DNA from: Curvibacter sp. GWA2_64_110
GTDB lineage: Bacteria > Pseudomonadota > Gammaproteobacteria > Burkholderiales > Burkholderiaceae_C
NCBI GenBank assembly: GCA_001797315.1
Contig: MGPC01000018.1
Location: 186,001 to 250,000 of the forward strand
Length of the DNA stretch: 64,000 nucleotides
Direction: 5' to 3'
Part shown: positions 52,333 to 62,639 of the stretch, one piece after another
Layout: every line of letters begins with the position of its first letter
Numbering within the stretch: the first letter of the stretch is position 1
Program-made: the position numbers and the translations under genes
Notes under the pieces: generated by a model
Told to the model about the DNA's origin: nothing
Database searches by the model: none
What the model saw: only the letters and a program-made list of their open reading frames with translations

Positions 52333-53232
52333 TCATCTCCCTCTGCTGAAGACGAAGATGCCGGCCACCACCAGCACGGTGCCGGCCGCAATCCAGAGCG
52401 TGAAGGGTTCGCCCAGCAGCCACACACCCATCAGGATGGTGGACATCGGCCCGATCATGCCGACCTGCGCCGCCACACCGGCGCCGATGCGCTCGATGGC
52501 CATCATCACCAGCAGCACCGGCACCGCGGTGCAGGCGATGGCGTTGAGCAGCGAGAGCCAGATCACCGCGGACGCCACCTGCGCGGCAGAGAGCGGGCGC
52601 AGCAAGACGAACTGCAGGATGCAAAGAAGACAGGCCACGCTGGTCGCCAGCCCGACCAGGCGCAGCGAGCCCAGGCGCTGCACCAGCTCGCCGCTGTAGC
52701 TCAGGTACAGCGCATAGCTGATGGCGCTGAGGAAAACCAGCGACGAACCCCAGGCCACGTCGGCACCGGCCAGCGTCACCTCGCGACCGAACACCAGCAG
52801 CACGCCGGCGTAGCTGATCAACATGCCCCCGGCCTGTGCGCGGCTGATACGCCGTCCGTAGAGCAGAAAACCGATCAGCAGCACCAGGGTAGGTGTGAGG
52901 TAGAGAATGAGCCGCTCCAGCGAAGCGGAAATAAAGGCCAGTCCGGCGAAATCGAGGAAGCTGGCCAGGTAGTAGCCGCTGAAACCCAGGCCGAGCACGC
53001 CCAGCCAGTCACGCCGCGTCAGCGCTGCCTTGCCACGGCTGGACCACCAGGCCATGGCGGCGAACAGCGGCAGCGCGAACAACATGCGATACATGATGAG
53101 CGTGACCGCATCGACGCCATGGCGATAAGCCAGCTTGACGATGATCGCCTTGCCGCTGAAGGCAATGGCACCGAAGACAGCAAAAAGCAAGCCGAATGCT
53201 ACGTTTTTAGTAGCACTTTGCGCAGGTTTCAC
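52333..53232 (-). CDS. DMT-family (EamA) transporter
   Basis: About 10 TM; EamA repeat features. Confidence 0.88.
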   Translation of the reverse strand: MKPAQSATKNVAFGLLFAVFGAIAFSGKAIIVKLAYRHGVDAVTLIMYRMLFALPLFAAMAWWSSRGKAALTRRDWLGVLGLGFSGYYLASFLDFAGLAFISASLERLILYLTPTLVLLIGFLLYGRRISRAQAGGMLISYAGVLLVFGREVTLAGADVAWGSSLVFLSAISYALYLSYSGELVQRLGSLRLVGLATSVACLLCILQFVLLRPLSAAQVASAVIWLSLLNAIACTAVPVLLVMMAIERIGAGVAAQVGMIGPMSTILMGVWLLGEPFTLWIAAGTVLVVAGIFVFSRGR

Positions 53233-53274
53233 AAGGGCCAGAGTCGAATTTCGTTAACAACTTTCGCCCACCGG

Positions 53275-54912
53275 TCAGAACCCGGCCGCCAGCCCGTCGC
53301 GTCGTGCATCGCTGGCCGCCACATAACCCTGCACCTTCGGGTCGCCGGCGCGCCAGATGAACTGGCCGGCGCCGAAGTCCTGGTAGGAGTCGTTGATGAC
53401 CTCCATGCGGTGGCCGCGCTCGGCCAGGCCCTGCACTGTGGCCAGGTTCATGTTGGCTTCGACGTTGATCTCCAGCCCGGCGTTGTAGCGCCAGCGCGGC
53501 GCATCACAGGCCGCCTGCGGGTTCTGGCCGTAGTCCAGCATGCGCACCAGGGTCTGCATGTGGCCCTGCGGCTGCATGTTGGCGCCCATGACGCCGTAGC
53601 TCATGACCGGCTGGCCGTCCTTGGTCAGAAAGGCCGGAATGATGGTGTGAAAGGGGCGCTTGCCCGGCGCCACCAGATTGGCTGGGTTGTGGCCCTGGGC
53701 GTCGAGGCTGAAGCCGTGGCCGCGATTCTGCAAGCTGATGCCGAAGCTCGGCTCGACGCAACCGGAGCCGAAGCCCATGTAGTTGCTCTGGATGAAGCTG
53801 ACCATCATGCCGTTCTCGTCGGCCGCCGTCAGGTAGATGGTGCCGCCCTTGACCGGGTTGCCGGCCTTGAAGTCCTGTGCCTTCTTCATGTCGATCAGCT
53901 TGGCGCGCGACGCCAGGTAGGCGTCGTCCAGCATCTGCTCGGCCGTCACTTCCATGCTGGCGGGCTCGGCCACGTAGCGGTAGACGTCGGCAAAGGCCAG
54001 CTTCATGGCTTCGATCTGCAGGTGCTGCGAGTCGACGCTGTCCACCGGCAGCGAGCCCAGGTCGAACTTGTCGAGGATGCCCAGGGCGATCAGCGCCGCA
54101 ATGCCCTGGCCGTTGGGCGGGATCTCGTGCAGGGTGTAGCCGCGGTAGTTTTTGCCGATGGGCTTGACCCACTCCGGCTTGTAAGCAGCAAAGTCGCTGG
54201 CCTTGAGACTGCCGCCGTGCTGCGCGGCGAACTTCTCGATCGCCTGCGCAATCTCGCCACCGTAGTAGGCCTGGCCTTTGGTCTCGGCGATGGCGCGCAG
54301 GCCGCGTGCCGCCGCCTTGAACTGGAACAGCTCGCCCACTTGTGGCGCCCGGCCCCAGGGCAGGAAGGACTGCGCAAAACCCGGCAGGCCTTGCAGCTCG
54401 GGCGTGGCCGCGGCCCACTTCTGCTGCACCACCACCGGCAGCAGGTAACCGCGCTCGGCAATCTCGATCGCCGGCTCCATCAGGTCGGCGAAGGGCAGCT
54501 TGCCGAAACGTTCGCTCATGGCGACCCAGCCGGCCACCGCGCCGGGCACGGTGACGGCATCGATGCCGCGCTTGGGCGGGTTCTTCGCATCATCACCGTA
54601 CTTGCGTTTGAAATATTCCGGCGTCCAGCTCTGCGGCGCACGGCCGGAAGCGTTCAGGCCGTGCAATTCCTTGCCGTCCCACAGAATGCAGAAGGCATCG
54701 CTGCCCAGGCCGTTGCTGACCGGCTCGGTGATGGTGATGGCCGCTGCCGCGGCAATGGCGGCATCCACCGCGTTGCCGCCCTTGTAGAGCATGCGCAGGC
54801 CGGCCTGCGCCGCCAGCGGGTGAGAAGTGGAAACAACGTTGCGAGCGAAGACCGGCAGACGGGTGGAAGTATAGGGGTTGGTGTAGTTGAAGTTCATGGT
54901 GGGTTCAGTCAT
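53275..54912 (-). CDS. Gamma-glutamyltransferase family protein
   Basis: GGNAVDAAIAAAAAITITEPVSNGLGSDAF; T-rich processing region GGTIYLTAADENGMMVSFIQSNYMGFGSG. Confidence 0.92.
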   Translation of the reverse strand: MTEPTMNFNYTNPYTSTRLPVFARNVVSTSHPLAAQAGLRMLYKGGNAVDAAIAAAAAITITEPVSNGLGSDAFCILWDGKELHGLNASGRAPQSWTPEYFKRKYGDDAKNPPKRGIDAVTVPGAVAGWVAMSERFGKLPFADLMEPAIEIAERGYLLPVVVQQKWAAATPELQGLPGFAQSFLPWGRAPQVGELFQFKAAARGLRAIAETKGQAYYGGEIAQAIEKFAAQHGGSLKASDFAAYKPEWVKPIGKNYRGYTLHEIPPNGQGIAALIALGILDKFDLGSLPVDSVDSQHLQIEAMKLAFADVYRYVAEPASMEVTAEQMLDDAYLASRAKLIDMKKAQDFKAGNPVKGGTIYLTAADENGMMVSFIQSNYMGFGSGCVEPSFGISLQNRGHGFSLDAQGHNPANLVAPGKRPFHTIIPAFLTKDGQPVMSYGVMGANMQPQGHMQTLVRMLDYGQNPQAACDAPRWRYNAGLEINVEANMNLATVQGLAERGHRMEVINDSYQDFGAGQFIWRAGDPKVQGYVAASDARRDGLAAGF

Positions 54913-54918
54913 GCATGC

Positions 54919-55884
54919 TCAATCGAGCGTGATCTTGCGCTCGGCAATGATCTTTTTCCATTTCACGGTCTCGCTCCGGACCAGGGCGGCAAAAGCCTGC
55001 GGCGTGCCGCCGACGGGTTCGGCCCCCAGGCGGGCGAAGCGTTCCTTCAGTTCGGGCTCGGCCAGCGCGGCATTGACCGCCTGGTTGAGCCGGGCCGTGA
55101 GATCGGCCGGCAGCCCTTTGGGACCATAGAGGCCGAACCAGGTGACGGACTCGAAACCCGGCAGCACGTCGGACACCGCCGGCACACCCGGCGCCAGCGT
55201 GGTGCGCTTGAGGCTGGTGACGCCCAATGCACGCAGCTTGCCTTCCTTGACGTGCGGCAAGCCGGAGACCAGCGAGTCGATCAACAGGTCGAGTTTGCCG
55301 CTGATCAGGTCGGGCATGGCCAGCCCGGTGCCGCGGTAGGGAATGTGGACCAGGTAGGTGCCCGACTCGGCCTTGAAGTACTCGGTGGTCAGGTGCACGA
55401 TGCCGCCGTTGCCGCTGGAGGCGTAGTTCAGGCGTCCCGGGTTCTTGCGCGCGTAGTCGACGAACTCGCGCAGCGTCCTGGCCGGCGAGGACAGCGGCAC
55501 CAGCACGATGTTGGGCGAGGTCGCCACCTGGGCGATGGGCGTGAAGTCCGTTTCGACGTGGTACAGGATGCGCGGGTTGATAGCCGGCCCGATGCTGTGC
55601 GTGCTCGAGGTTGTCAGCAGCAGCGTGTAGCCGTCGGGTGCGGCCTTGGCGCCGGCATCGGCGCCGATGGTGCCGCCGGCACCGGGCCGGTTGTCCACCA
55701 CCACCGGCTGGCCGAGCTTCTTGCCCAGCTCCTGCGACAGCGCACGCGACAGGATGTCGGTCGCGCCACCGGCCGGGAACGGCACCAGCAGACGGACCGG
55801 CTTGGCCGGATAGGTCTGGGCCGCAGCCGGCAGGCCGATGCACAGGGCGGCCAGCAGCAGGCCATACAGGGATTTAACTCTCAT
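54919..55884 (-). CDS. Bug-family TTT substrate-binding protein
   Basis: YPAKPVRLLVPFPAGGATDILSRALSQEL...VVDNRPGAGGTIGADA. Confidence 0.93.
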   Translation of the reverse strand: MRVKSLYGLLLAALCIGLPAAAQTYPAKPVRLLVPFPAGGATDILSRALSQELGKKLGQPVVVDNRPGAGGTIGADAGAKAAPDGYTLLLTTSSTHSIGPAINPRILYHVETDFTPIAQVATSPNIVLVPLSSPARTLREFVDYARKNPGRLNYASSGNGGIVHLTTEYFKAESGTYLVHIPYRGTGLAMPDLISGKLDLLIDSLVSGLPHVKEGKLRALGVTSLKRTTLAPGVPAVSDVLPGFESVTWFGLYGPKGLPADLTARLNQAVNAALAEPELKERFARLGAEPVGGTPQAFAALVRSETVKWKKIIAERKITLD

Positions 55885-57208
55885 GGCCGTCATGCCCCAC
55901 GATCTTGCGATGCAGTTTGCGCAGCGACCACCAGACGGCAAAACCGACCAGCGGCACCGCCAGCGCCGCCGTGGTCTCGCCGGACAGCGGCCAGCCCAGG
56001 CTGTGCGCGCCCTTGGCCAGGTAGCTCACCAGGCCGACGATGTAGTAGGTGATGGCCGCCACCGACAGGCCCTCGACCGTGGACTGCAGCTTGAGCTGCA
56101 GGTCCTGGCGCTGGTTCATGGTGGCCAGCAGGGCCTGGCTGCTCTGCTGCTGCTCGATCTCGACGCGCGTGCGCAGCAGGTTGCTGATACGCGAGACGCG
56201 TTGCGACAGCGCATCCTGCCGGCGCGTGACCCAGTCGCAGGTGCTGCGCGCCGGCGACAGGCGCCGGTCCATGAACTCGCGGATGGTCTGCATGCCGACC
56301 AGCCGGCTCTCGGTGATGTCGTCGATGCGCTTGTCGACCAGTTCGAAATAAGCGGTGCTGGCGGAAAAGCGCGAATGGGTGGACGCGTACTGGCTCTCCA
56401 CCTTCCCCGCCAGCTTGGTCAAGCGATCGAGCAGGCGCGGCTCGTCGTTGCGCGTGGCAGTGCGGATGGACTCGGCCAGCTCGGCCAGCTCGCGTTCTGC
56501 CGATCCCAGGATGCTGGAAGCCTCACGTGCTGCCGGCAGGCCCAGCAAGGCGGCCATGCGATAGGTTTCTATTTCCAGTAGCCGCTGCACCAGCCGGCCC
56601 AGGCGGCGCGGTGTCATGTGTGCCCCGGCATCGGCCGTACTGCCGAGCGGATCGACGAACAGCAAAATGCGCGAGAAACCGTCGGCATGGATGGCGAAAT
56701 CGGTGTAGACCTCGCCGGCGCCGCCGGCCACGCCGGAGGCCACCAGCGAGTCCTCGTGCAGCACGTGGCGTACCAGGCCGCCGGCCCCGTCCTGCTTGGG
56801 CAGCGCCCACAAGTGCAGGCTGGCTAGGCACTGGCCCGGCAAGGCAGCGAACCAGTCCTGCGGCACCACCTCAAGAGCCGGCTCGGGCTCGTCGCCGGCG
56901 TAGCTGGCCGAGGGCAGCACGCGCAGGAACGTCCAGGAAACGAACTCGGTATGCAGCTCCCAGCGCAAACGGAACGGCCCGACGTCCATGCGGAAATGCG
57001 TGGTGTGGGCATCGGGGAGCGGCAGATGGTGGTCGCGCAGCAGCGCCACCACATGGGCGCGGCTGGCTTCGCGCTGGGCGGCATCACAGACCATGACCAC
57101 ATGCGAGATCGCCAGCGGCGTGCTCATCGCCTCGGGCGGCCGGGCATGGATTTCGTTGTGCAGCGCCACCCTGAGCGGGTGCTGGAACGGGTGATTTTTC
57201 AGTTGCAT
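55874..57208 (-). CDS. DUF3422 family protein
   Basis: HPLRVALHNEIHARPPEAM; C-terminal coiled coil and TM. Confidence 0.88.
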   Translation of the reverse strand: MQLKNHPFQHPLRVALHNEIHARPPEAMSTPLAISHVVMVCDAAQREASRAHVVALLRDHHLPLPDAHTTHFRMDVGPFRLRWELHTEFVSWTFLRVLPSASYAGDEPEPALEVVPQDWFAALPGQCLASLHLWALPKQDGAGGLVRHVLHEDSLVASGVAGGAGEVYTDFAIHADGFSRILLFVDPLGSTADAGAHMTPRRLGRLVQRLLEIETYRMAALLGLPAAREASSILGSAERELAELAESIRTATRNDEPRLLDRLTKLAGKVESQYASTHSRFSASTAYFELVDKRIDDITESRLVGMQTIREFMDRRLSPARSTCDWVTRRQDALSQRVSRISNLLRTRVEIEQQQSSQALLATMNQRQDLQLKLQSTVEGLSVAAITYYIVGLVSYLAKGAHSLGWPLSGETTAALAVPLVGFAVWWSLRKLHRKIVGHDGHES

Positions 57209-57322
57209 GGCATCCTCTGGGCCTCATTGTGACGCAAGGCGGTGTCAGGTCCTTGACAGGCCGGCAGCAGACAAAAAAACGGCACCCGCAGGTGCCGCTT
57301 CTGCCACCCGTGAGGTGGAATA

Positions 57323-58837
57323 TCAGTCTTCGACGAAGGCCTCTTCACGTTTGGATTTGATCGCCGGCAGCATCACGATGACCAGCAGCAAGGCGGCAGC
57401 CGCCAGCAAACCGGCCGACAGCGGGCGCGTGACAAACACGCTCCAGTCGCCGCGCGACAGCAGCAGGGCTCGGCGCAGGTTCTCTTCCATCATCGGGCCC
57501 AGGATGAAGCCCAGCAGCAAGGGCGCCGGTTCGACGCCGAGCTTGATGAAGCCGTAGCCGATGACACCGAAGATCGCCACCATCCAGATATCGAAGGTGT
57601 TGTTGTTGGTCGAATAGACGCCGATGGCGCAGAACAGCACGATCGACGGGAACAGCCAGCGGTAGGGCACCGTCAGCAGCTTGATCCACATGCCGATCAA
57701 CGGCAGGTTCAGCACGATGAGCATCAGGTTGCCGATCCACATGGAAGCGATCAGGCCCCAGAACAGCTCGGGGTTGCTGGTCATCACCTGCGGGCCGGGC
57801 TGGATGTTGTGGATGGTCATGGCACCCACCATCAGCGCCATCACGGCGTTGGGCGGGATGCCCAGCGTCAGCAGCGGAATGAAGGAGGTCTGCGAACCGG
57901 CATTGTTGGCCGATTCGGGTGCCGCCACGCCGCGGATGTTGCCCTTGCCGAACGGCACTTCGCCCGGTTTGAGCTTGGTCTTCTTCTCGATCGTATAGGC
58001 CGCAAAGGCCGCCAGCAGTGCACCACCGCCGGGCAAGATCCCCAGGATGGAGCCGATGGTCGTACCGCGCAGGATGGCCGGGAACATGAGCTTCATATCC
58101 CGGGCCGTGGGATAGATATTCTTGACCTTGCCAGTGAAGACTTCACGCTGGTCCTCGGAGTGCGACAGGTTGGCAATGATCTCGCCGTAGCCGAACACGC
58201 CCATGGCGATGGTGATGAAGCCGATGCCGTCGGTCAGTTCTGGAATGTCGAACGAGAAGCGTGCCACACCCGAGTTCACGTCGGTCCCCACCAGGCCCAG
58301 CAGCAGGCCCAGCACGATCATGGCCACCGCCTTGAGCAGCGAACCCGACGCCAGCACCACGGCGCCGATCAGGCCCAACACCATGAGCGAGAAGTACTCG
58401 GCCGGGCCGAACTTGAAGGCCACCTCGGTCAGCGGTGCGGCAAAGGCCGCCAGAATCAGCGTGCCGACGCAACCGGCAAAGAAGGAACCCAGGCCGGCCG
58501 CGGCCAGCGCCGGGCCCGCACGCCCCTGGCGCGCCATCTGGTAGCCGTCGATCACGGTCACCACCGAGGACGACTCGCCCGGCAGGTTCACCAGAATGGC
58601 GGTGGTGGAGCCACCGTACTGGGCACCGTAGTAGATACCGGCCAGCATGATCAGCGCTGCCACCGGTGGCAGCGCATAGGTAGCCGGCAGCAGCATGGCG
58701 ATGGTGGCAATCGGGCCGACGCCGGGCAGCACGCCGATCAGCGTGCCCAGCAGGCAGCCGACGAAGGCGTATATCAGGTTCTGTGCGGTGAAAGCAACAC
58801 CAAAGCCGATCGAGAGGTTGTTGATCAAATCCATCAT
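57323..58837 (-). CDS. tctA: Tripartite tricarboxylate transporter large permease (TctA)
   Basis: GCLLGTLIGVLPGVGPIATIAMLLP; YGAQYGGSTTAILVNLPGESSS. Confidence 0.95.
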   Translation of the reverse strand: MMDLINNLSIGFGVAFTAQNLIYAFVGCLLGTLIGVLPGVGPIATIAMLLPATYALPPVAALIMLAGIYYGAQYGGSTTAILVNLPGESSSVVTVIDGYQMARQGRAGPALAAAGLGSFFAGCVGTLILAAFAAPLTEVAFKFGPAEYFSLMVLGLIGAVVLASGSLLKAVAMIVLGLLLGLVGTDVNSGVARFSFDIPELTDGIGFITIAMGVFGYGEIIANLSHSEDQREVFTGKVKNIYPTARDMKLMFPAILRGTTIGSILGILPGGGALLAAFAAYTIEKKTKLKPGEVPFGKGNIRGVAAPESANNAGSQTSFIPLLTLGIPPNAVMALMVGAMTIHNIQPGPQVMTSNPELFWGLIASMWIGNLMLIVLNLPLIGMWIKLLTVPYRWLFPSIVLFCAIGVYSTNNNTFDIWMVAIFGVIGYGFIKLGVEPAPLLLGFILGPMMEENLRRALLLSRGDWSVFVTRPLSAGLLAAAALLLVIVMLPAIKSKREEAFVED

Positions 58838-58850
58838 GTTCTTGTTCTCC

Positions 58851-59339
58851 TCAGCCCGCGATGAAGGTCGGCCAGACCGGGAACTGCAGTTTGAGCAGCA
58901 TCACAAAAGCCAGGTAGCTGCCCACCGCCAGGACGGCGGCCAGGACCAGCACTTCCTTGAGTTTGAAACGCTCACCCGCCAGGCTGGCTACGATGGTCAG
59001 GGCAAAGATGCCGGCCACCAGGCCCATGGGGGGCAGGCCGATGCTGGGCAGACCGCCGATCATGATGCCGAACAACAGGTTGGCGCTGATGATGAATACC
59101 AGCGGCTTCCAGGCCCATTTGCCGATCTTGTCGCCGTCCTCAGTCTCGACAACCAGAGCCTTGAACATGATCAGTCCGCCCAGGATGGCCAGGACAATGC
59201 CCAACATGAGCGGGAAGTAACCCGGCCCCATGCGGGCGCCGGTGCCCACGTTATAGCCGACGGCACCCCAGGCAAAGCCAACACCAACAGTGGTGAACAT
59301 GAGCCCGGAGAAAAAGTCTTTTTGACTCTTGATCTTCAC
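58851..59339 (-). CDS. tctB: Tripartite tricarboxylate transporter small permease (TctB)
   Basis: Four hydrophobic segments; GARMGPGYFPLMLG; GTG start. Confidence 0.88.
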   Translation of the reverse strand: MKIKSQKDFFSGLMFTTVGVGFAWGAVGYNVGTGARMGPGYFPLMLGIVLAILGGLIMFKALVVETEDGDKIGKWAWKPLVFIISANLLFGIMIGGLPSIGLPPMGLVAGIFALTIVASLAGERFKLKEVLVLAAVLAVGSYLAFVMLLKLQFPVWPTFIAG

Positions 59340-59492
59340 AAACAGTCTCCTGCGAACAATTCCCAAACCGTCGATTCTGCAACGGAAAGCCCCTGCGCCC
59401 GGATGTGGATTCCACCTATGCCTGACACGCAACGGACAGCAAGGCCCCGGGAATACCCTTGGTCTCCGCCCGCTCGCACAGCCCTGGTGCGT

Positions 59493-61283
59493 TCAGACCA
59501 GCGGCGGCGTGGCGCTCAACACCTCGTCCAGCACGGTCAGGCCTTCGGCCACGCGCAGGGCGCCGGCCAGGCGCAGCGGGCGCATGCCATCACTCACGGC
59601 TTGTCGCCGCAGGGCGTCGATGCTGGGCTCGCGGCTGACCTTGTCCTTGAAGGCCTCGCTCACCACCAGCAACTCGTACAGGCCCATGCGGCCCAGGAAG
59701 CCGGTCATGCGGCAATCGACGCAACCCACCGCCTTGTAGGGCTGGTAGCCGCCGCTGAGCTGCCAGGGTTTCACCACCTCGGCCAGCGCCTCGCGTGTGG
59801 CGGTCGCGTCCAGCACCTTGCATTGCGCACACAGGGTGCGCACCAGGCGCTGCGCCAGCACGCCCAGCACCGTGGCATTGATCAGGTAGGACGGAATGCC
59901 GAGCTCCATCAGCCGCGTGATGGCCGACGGCGCGTCGTTGGTGTGCAGAGTGGAGAACACCAGGTGGCCGGTGAGCGCCGCCTGCACCGCCATCTCGGCG
60001 GTTTCCAGGTCGCGGATCTCGCCCACCATGATGATGTCCGGGTCCTGCCGCATCAGGGCGCGCAGCCCTTCGGCAAAGCTGAAGTCGAGTTGCGGCTGCA
60101 CCTGGGTCTGGTTGAAGGCCGGCTCGATCATCTCGATCGGGTCCTCCACCGTGCTGACGTTCACCTCTTCAGTGGCTACGCGCTTCAAGGTGGAATACAG
60201 CGTCGTGGTCTTGCCCGAGCCGGTGGGCCCGGTTACCAGAATGATGCCGTGCGGCCGCGTCACCAGGGCCTCCCAGCGCTGCGCGTCGTGCGGCGTGAAG
60301 CCCAGCGCATCGAGATCCTTGACCGTGGTGTCGGGGTCGAAGATGCGCATCACCATCTTCTCGCCAAACGCCGTGGGCAGGGTCGAGATCCGCATCTCGA
60401 CCTCGTCGCCACGCGGGTTGCGCGTCTTGATACGGCCGTCCTGCGGCCGGCGCTTCTCCACCACGTCCATGCGGCCCAGCAGCTTGATGCGCGCCGTCAT
60501 GGCATTGAGCACGCCCATGGGCATCTGGTAGACCGGATGCAGCACGCCGTCGATGCGGAAGCGGATCACGCCCTGTTCGCGCCGCGGCTCCAGGTGGATG
60601 TCGCTGGCGCGCTGGTCGAAGGCATACTGCCACAGCCAGTCCACCACCTGCACCACACCCTGGTCGTTGGCATCGAGCTGCTTGTTGCTCTTGCCCAGTT
60701 CCACCAGCTGCTCGAAACTGGCGCCGCCGGCGCCGCTACCGGCCTTGACCGCCGCGCGCACCGACTTGGCCAGCGCAAAGAACTCGGCGGTAAAACGATG
60801 GATATCCTGCGGGTTGGCCAGCACGCGGCGCACGCTGCGCCGGCTCTGGCGCTCGACCTCGCCCACCCAGTCGGTGAGAAAGGGTTCGGCGGTGGCCACC
60901 ACCACCTCGGTCGGCGTCACCTGCACCGGCAGCACGCGATGGCGCTCGGCGTAGGCCGCACTCATGATGTCGGCCACCTTGCCCACATCGACCTTGAGCG
61001 GGTCGATGCGCAAGTAGTCCAGCCCGGCGCGGCCAGCCAGCCACTGCGTCAGGGTTTCGATATCGAGCGGCTTCTGATCGCTGGCGCGACGCATCGACAC
61101 GCTGGCCAGGCGCAACAGGGGATGCTGCACGCTCTCGGCCTGGGCGCAGCGTGCAATGGTGCGCTGCGCCTCCTCGTCCGAGATCACGCCATCCGCGAGC
61201 AACCACTCCACCATTCGGCGCCAGTCAATCGGGCCGGCATGCAGCGTCTTGGCCAGGGTTTTGATTTTCACATTGGCACTCAT
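59493..61283 (-). CDS. GspE/PilB-type secretion/pilus ATPase
   Basis: GPTGSGKTTTLYS, DPDIIMVGEIRDLETAEMAVQAALTGHLVFSTLHTNDA; DUF/T2SSE N-domain. Confidence 0.92.
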   Translation of the reverse strand: MSANVKIKTLAKTLHAGPIDWRRMVEWLLADGVISDEEAQRTIARCAQAESVQHPLLRLASVSMRRASDQKPLDIETLTQWLAGRAGLDYLRIDPLKVDVGKVADIMSAAYAERHRVLPVQVTPTEVVVATAEPFLTDWVGEVERQSRRSVRRVLANPQDIHRFTAEFFALAKSVRAAVKAGSGAGGASFEQLVELGKSNKQLDANDQGVVQVVDWLWQYAFDQRASDIHLEPRREQGVIRFRIDGVLHPVYQMPMGVLNAMTARIKLLGRMDVVEKRRPQDGRIKTRNPRGDEVEMRISTLPTAFGEKMVMRIFDPDTTVKDLDALGFTPHDAQRWEALVTRPHGIILVTGPTGSGKTTTLYSTLKRVATEEVNVSTVEDPIEMIEPAFNQTQVQPQLDFSFAEGLRALMRQDPDIIMVGEIRDLETAEMAVQAALTGHLVFSTLHTNDAPSAITRLMELGIPSYLINATVLGVLAQRLVRTLCAQCKVLDATATREALAEVVKPWQLSGGYQPYKAVGCVDCRMTGFLGRMGLYELLVVSEAFKDKVSREPSIDALRRQAVSDGMRPLRLAGALRVAEGLTVLDEVLSATPPLV

Positions 61284-62032
61284 TCAATCGGTTTGAAACC
61301 GCGCAGCCACTTGGGCGCCGGCAGGCCCCACTGAGTCTGGATGATTTCGGCCCGCGCGGCAAGCTCGGCCCGCTTCGGGCGGCTGGGTGTGCGTTGCGCC
61401 AGCACCACCGTGTTGCCTTCGCGCGTCGCCTTGAAGGCCCAGATAGCATCGCGGCCAAAGGCGGCGGCAATCTTCTCCACGCTGCGGTCGAAGCTGGAGG
61501 AGCGGCCGAACAGGTTGACCGTCATGCAGCCCTCCTCGGTCAGCAGACGCCGACAGTCGGCATAGAACTCCGCGCTGTCGAGCACCGGGGCGGCAGCCTC
61601 GTCGTCGTACAGATCGACCTGCAGCGCGTCGACCGTGCCCCACCACTGCGGCTTCTTGATCTCCTGCGCCGCATCGGCCAGGATCACCTGCAGCTTCGCG
61701 CTGTCGTCCGGCAGATGGAACCAGCCGCGGCAGGCGTGCAGCACCTGCGGGTTGAGCTCGATGGCGGTGGTCTTCATGCGCAGCACCTTGGCGCAGAACT
61801 TGGTGAGCGAGCCGGCGCCCAGGCCGAGCTGCACCGCCTGGCGCTGCGGCACCGTGGCCGGATCGACGAACAGCAGCCAGGCCATCATGCGCTGGACGTA
61901 CTCGTGCACCAGCGCGGTCGGGTCGTCCATGTCCATGGAACCCTGGATCCAGATGGTGCCCAGGTGCATGTGGCGGATGTCGCCTTCGTCGGAGAAGTGG
62001 ACTTCGGGGAGAGTGTGTTGGCGTGTTTTCAA
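61280..62032 (-). CDS. Spermidine synthase-like methyltransferase
   Basis: VQLGLGAGSLTKFCAKVL...AIELNPQVL...DALQVDLYDDEA. Confidence 0.75.
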   Translation of the reverse strand: MKTRQHTLPEVHFSDEGDIRHMHLGTIWIQGSMDMDDPTALVHEYVQRMMAWLLFVDPATVPQRQAVQLGLGAGSLTKFCAKVLRMKTTAIELNPQVLHACRGWFHLPDDSAKLQVILADAAQEIKKPQWWGTVDALQVDLYDDEAAAPVLDSAEFYADCRRLLTEEGCMTVNLFGRSSSFDRSVEKIAAAFGRDAIWAFKATREGNTVVLAQRTPSRPKRAELAARAEIIQTQWGLPAPKWLRGFKPIE

Positions 62033-62080
62033 GATCGGGGCATTATCCCCAAACGCCGCCGCCCGCCTGCGCGGTGTGCT

Positions 62081-62635
62081 TCAGACCAGACCGGCCTCGA
62101 CCATCACCGCCCGCCAGGCGGCCAGCTTGCGCTCGAAACTCCAGCTCGCATTGGCCGGGCTGGTGGACGGCAGCTTCACCACGGCGAAATCCTCGATACC
62201 GAGACTGTGTCGCACCAGCTTCGCATGCTTGAAGCTCTCGCCGCCGTTGTGCGCAATCATCCTCAGCTGCGGGCAATGCGCCTTGAGACTGGCAAAGTCG
62301 TTGACCTGCGGGTTGCGGATGGCACTGTCCAGGCTGCCGCTGCGCTCGCAGCTGGCATAGACATCCCACAGCCCCAGACCCCGGTCGAGCAGCCAAGTGC
62401 TACGTTTTTCATAGCTGTTGGTGCCCGTATCCATTGGCACAGAAGGCCAAATCGCTTGCAAAATCTTCCAGAACTGGTTGTGCGGGTGGCCGTAGTACTG
62501 CTGCGCCCGCAACGAGGCCACACCGGGGAAACTGCCCAGGATCAGCAGGCGGGTGGTGGCCGAAACGATGGGCGGCAAGCCAAACAGCCGCTCGGCACCG
62601 GCTTGCGGAACAACGGGTTGCGGCTTGCGCGTCAT
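62081..62635 (-). CDS. DNA-deoxyinosine/uracil-DNA glycosylase family protein
   Basis: RLLILGSFPGVASLRAQQYYGHPHNQFWKIL...LGLWDVYASCERSGSLDSAI. Confidence 0.85.
   Translation of the reverse strand: MTRKPQPVVPQAGAERLFGLPPIVSATTRLLILGSFPGVASLRAQQYYGHPHNQFWKILQAIWPSVPMDTGTNSYEKRSTWLLDRGLGLWDVYASCERSGSLDSAIRNPQVNDFASLKAHCPQLRMIAHNGGESFKHAKLVRHSLGIEDFAVVKLPSTSPANASWSFERKLAAWRAVMVEAGLV
62399..62448 (+). repeat. 50-bp dispersed repeat inside the DNA glycosylase gene
   Basis: GCTACGTTTTTCATAGCTGTTGGTGCCCGTATCCATTGGCACAGAAGGCC. Confidence 0.6.
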
Positions 62636-62639
62636 GGTG

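Noticed and set aside
52276-56052. 1258-aa plus-strand ORF
   Set aside because: Spans the antisense of EamA, GGT and Bug genes; codon-bias artefact, not a giant protein
58695-61334. 879-aa plus-strand ORF
   Set aside because: Antisense to tctB and the GspE/PilB-type ATPase gene
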